A stretch of DNA of 64,000 nt from Bradyrhizobium stylosanthis (lineage in GTDB: Bacteria; Pseudomonadota; Alphaproteobacteria; Rhizobiales; Xanthobacteraceae), in assembly GCF_001641335.1 (NCBI RefSeq), contig NZ_LVEM01000005.1, positions 620,001-684,000 on the forward strand, written 5' to 3'. Both the position numbers and the translations under genes were made by a program. Every line of letters starts with the position of its first letter. Position 1 is the first letter of the stretch. Below the pieces are notes generated by a model. The model saw nothing but the letters and a program-made list of their open reading frames with translations, ran no database searches and was not told where the DNA came from. Of the stretch, positions 63,369 through 64,000 are shown in pieces.

Positions 63369-64000
63369 ATGGAAACGGTTTTTTCAACCCAAGAGGTACA
63401 TCCCCGGGAAAGATTCGATTGCTGGCACAGCGTCGCCTGCAAAGCGATCACGAACCATAACTCAAAGCCGGACGTGCGCGCGAACTTCGAAGCTGAGATC
63501 GAGGTTGGCGAGCTCGGCGGTTTAGAGCTTATTCTGTTCCGCAATTCGCCGATGCAAGTTTCGCATACAGCAGCGCATGCCTCCTGCGCGAAGACCGATC
63601 ATTTGTTCGTGTGCCGCCAATTGTCAGGTGCGGTCATGCTTGAACAAGATACCCGCGAGGTCGTGTTGGAGCCAGGCTCCCTGACGTTGTTAGACCCTTT
63701 GCTGCCCTACAAAGGAAAGTTCTTCCGGCCCTCCAAAATGTTGGTCATCAAGACTCCGCGTCACGAGCTCGAGGCGCGACTCGGCAAAACGCGGGATATA
63801 GTAGCGTCGTTGATAAAGCCCTGTACGGCGAAGGATCGGCTGACTTCCTCGGTGACGGCCCTATTACCCTCACTGGCAAGAGAGTCGAGTTCCGCAGGCG
63901 AAGGCATAATCGCCAATGGCCTCGTCGATTTGATCGCGGTTTCGCTCGCCAAAGCAGTCGAAGGTGCTCGTCCCCGCATCTCCTCCGCAAAGGCTCTGGT
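63369..64000 (+). CDS. AraC-family regulator, N-terminal part (cut by the window end)
   Basis: Open from ATG 63369 to the last base, 210 codons without stop. METVFSTQEVHPRERFDCWHS, then LFRNSPMQVSHTAAH, DHLFVCRQLSGAVML and LTLLDPLLPY parallel the AraC protein at 58338-59294 along its whole sensor half. The HTH half lies beyond the window. The two paralogues flank the PilZ-TetR-NYN-BLUF segment. Confidence 0.88.
   Translation, partial: METVFSTQEVHPRERFDCWHSVACKAITNHNSKPDVRANFEAEIEVGELGGLELILFRNSPMQVSHTAAHASCAKTDHLFVCRQLSGAVMLEQDTREVVLEPGSLTLLDPLLPYKGKFFRPSKMLVIKTPRHELEARLGKTRDIVASLIKPCTAKDRLTSSVTALLPSLARESSSAGEGIIANGLVDLIAVSLAKAVEGARPRISSAKAL

Overview
The window is high-GC DNA with alphaproteobacterial gene content. 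Gene families and spacing point to a Bradyrhizobium/Rhodopseudomonas-type member of the Rhizobiales; this is inferred from protein recognition, not from a search. It reads as an accessory, stress-oriented region: about 60 supported genes, several relic genes, one insertion-sequence remnant and one inverted duplication.

Layout. 1-740: a frameshifted beta-propeller (lactonase-like) gene cut by the window edge. 852-6133: a compact urease operon ureD-ureA-hupE/ureJ-ureB-ureC-ureF-ureG without ureE, followed by a broken AMP-ligase tail and a chorismate mutase. 6663-8362: gene-poor. 8363-12474: a FixJ/FixL-like two-component pair, a Crp-type relic, a GAF protein and a MEDS-domain protein. 12783-17256: UvrA2-type ATPase, a monooxygenase-fold protein and a membrane class III adenylate cyclase. 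17372-21167 and 31477-35332: two three-subunit molybdenum hydroxylase operons of the PaoABC type. Between them lie ClpB, a UBP-type zinc finger, an aldehyde dehydrogenase, a cNMP-domain/thioredoxin-reductase fusion, a DUF1931 histone-fold protein, an aldo/keto reductase, thioredoxin 2 and a PRISE-type reductase. 35927-40344: Dps, host-attachment protein, a BLUF pseudogene, and an HWE kinase with a lone receiver. 41391-50035: an almost unbroken minus-strand stress block (PRC-barrel, membrane protein, BON protein, Hsp20, DnaK, GrpE, CbpA, CbpM, a LuxR-sensor/DUF6894 fusion, Old Yellow Enzyme). 50499-57947: a Crp/Fnr regulator, an IS5 relic, DJ-1/PfpI, DUF6894, HdeD, a quinone-reductase-like MDR, a universal stress protein, an AI-2E-type permease and PsiE. 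58338-64000: two paralogous AraC regulators, PilZ, a TetR-like ligand-domain protein, a NYN-domain protein, the intact BLUF gene and small DUF2188 and DUF6894 proteins.

How it fits together. The most striking signal is a recurring palindrome, TTGAC-N4-GTCAA or one to two bases off it, in front of at least a dozen genes. These include the OYE, BON, PRC-barrel, HdeD, DJ-1, USP, DUF2188, monooxygenase, aldehyde dehydrogenase, PsiE and molybdenum hydroxylase genes. At many sites a -10-like hexamer lies 21-23 bases beyond the palindrome, the geometry of class II activation by Crp/FNR proteins. A Crp/Fnr gene at 50499-51206 with a cysteine in its recognition helix is the obvious candidate regulator. 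I infer a locally concentrated regulon that couples an oxygen or redox cue to chaperones, electrophile and aldehyde detoxification, DNA protection and envelope stress.
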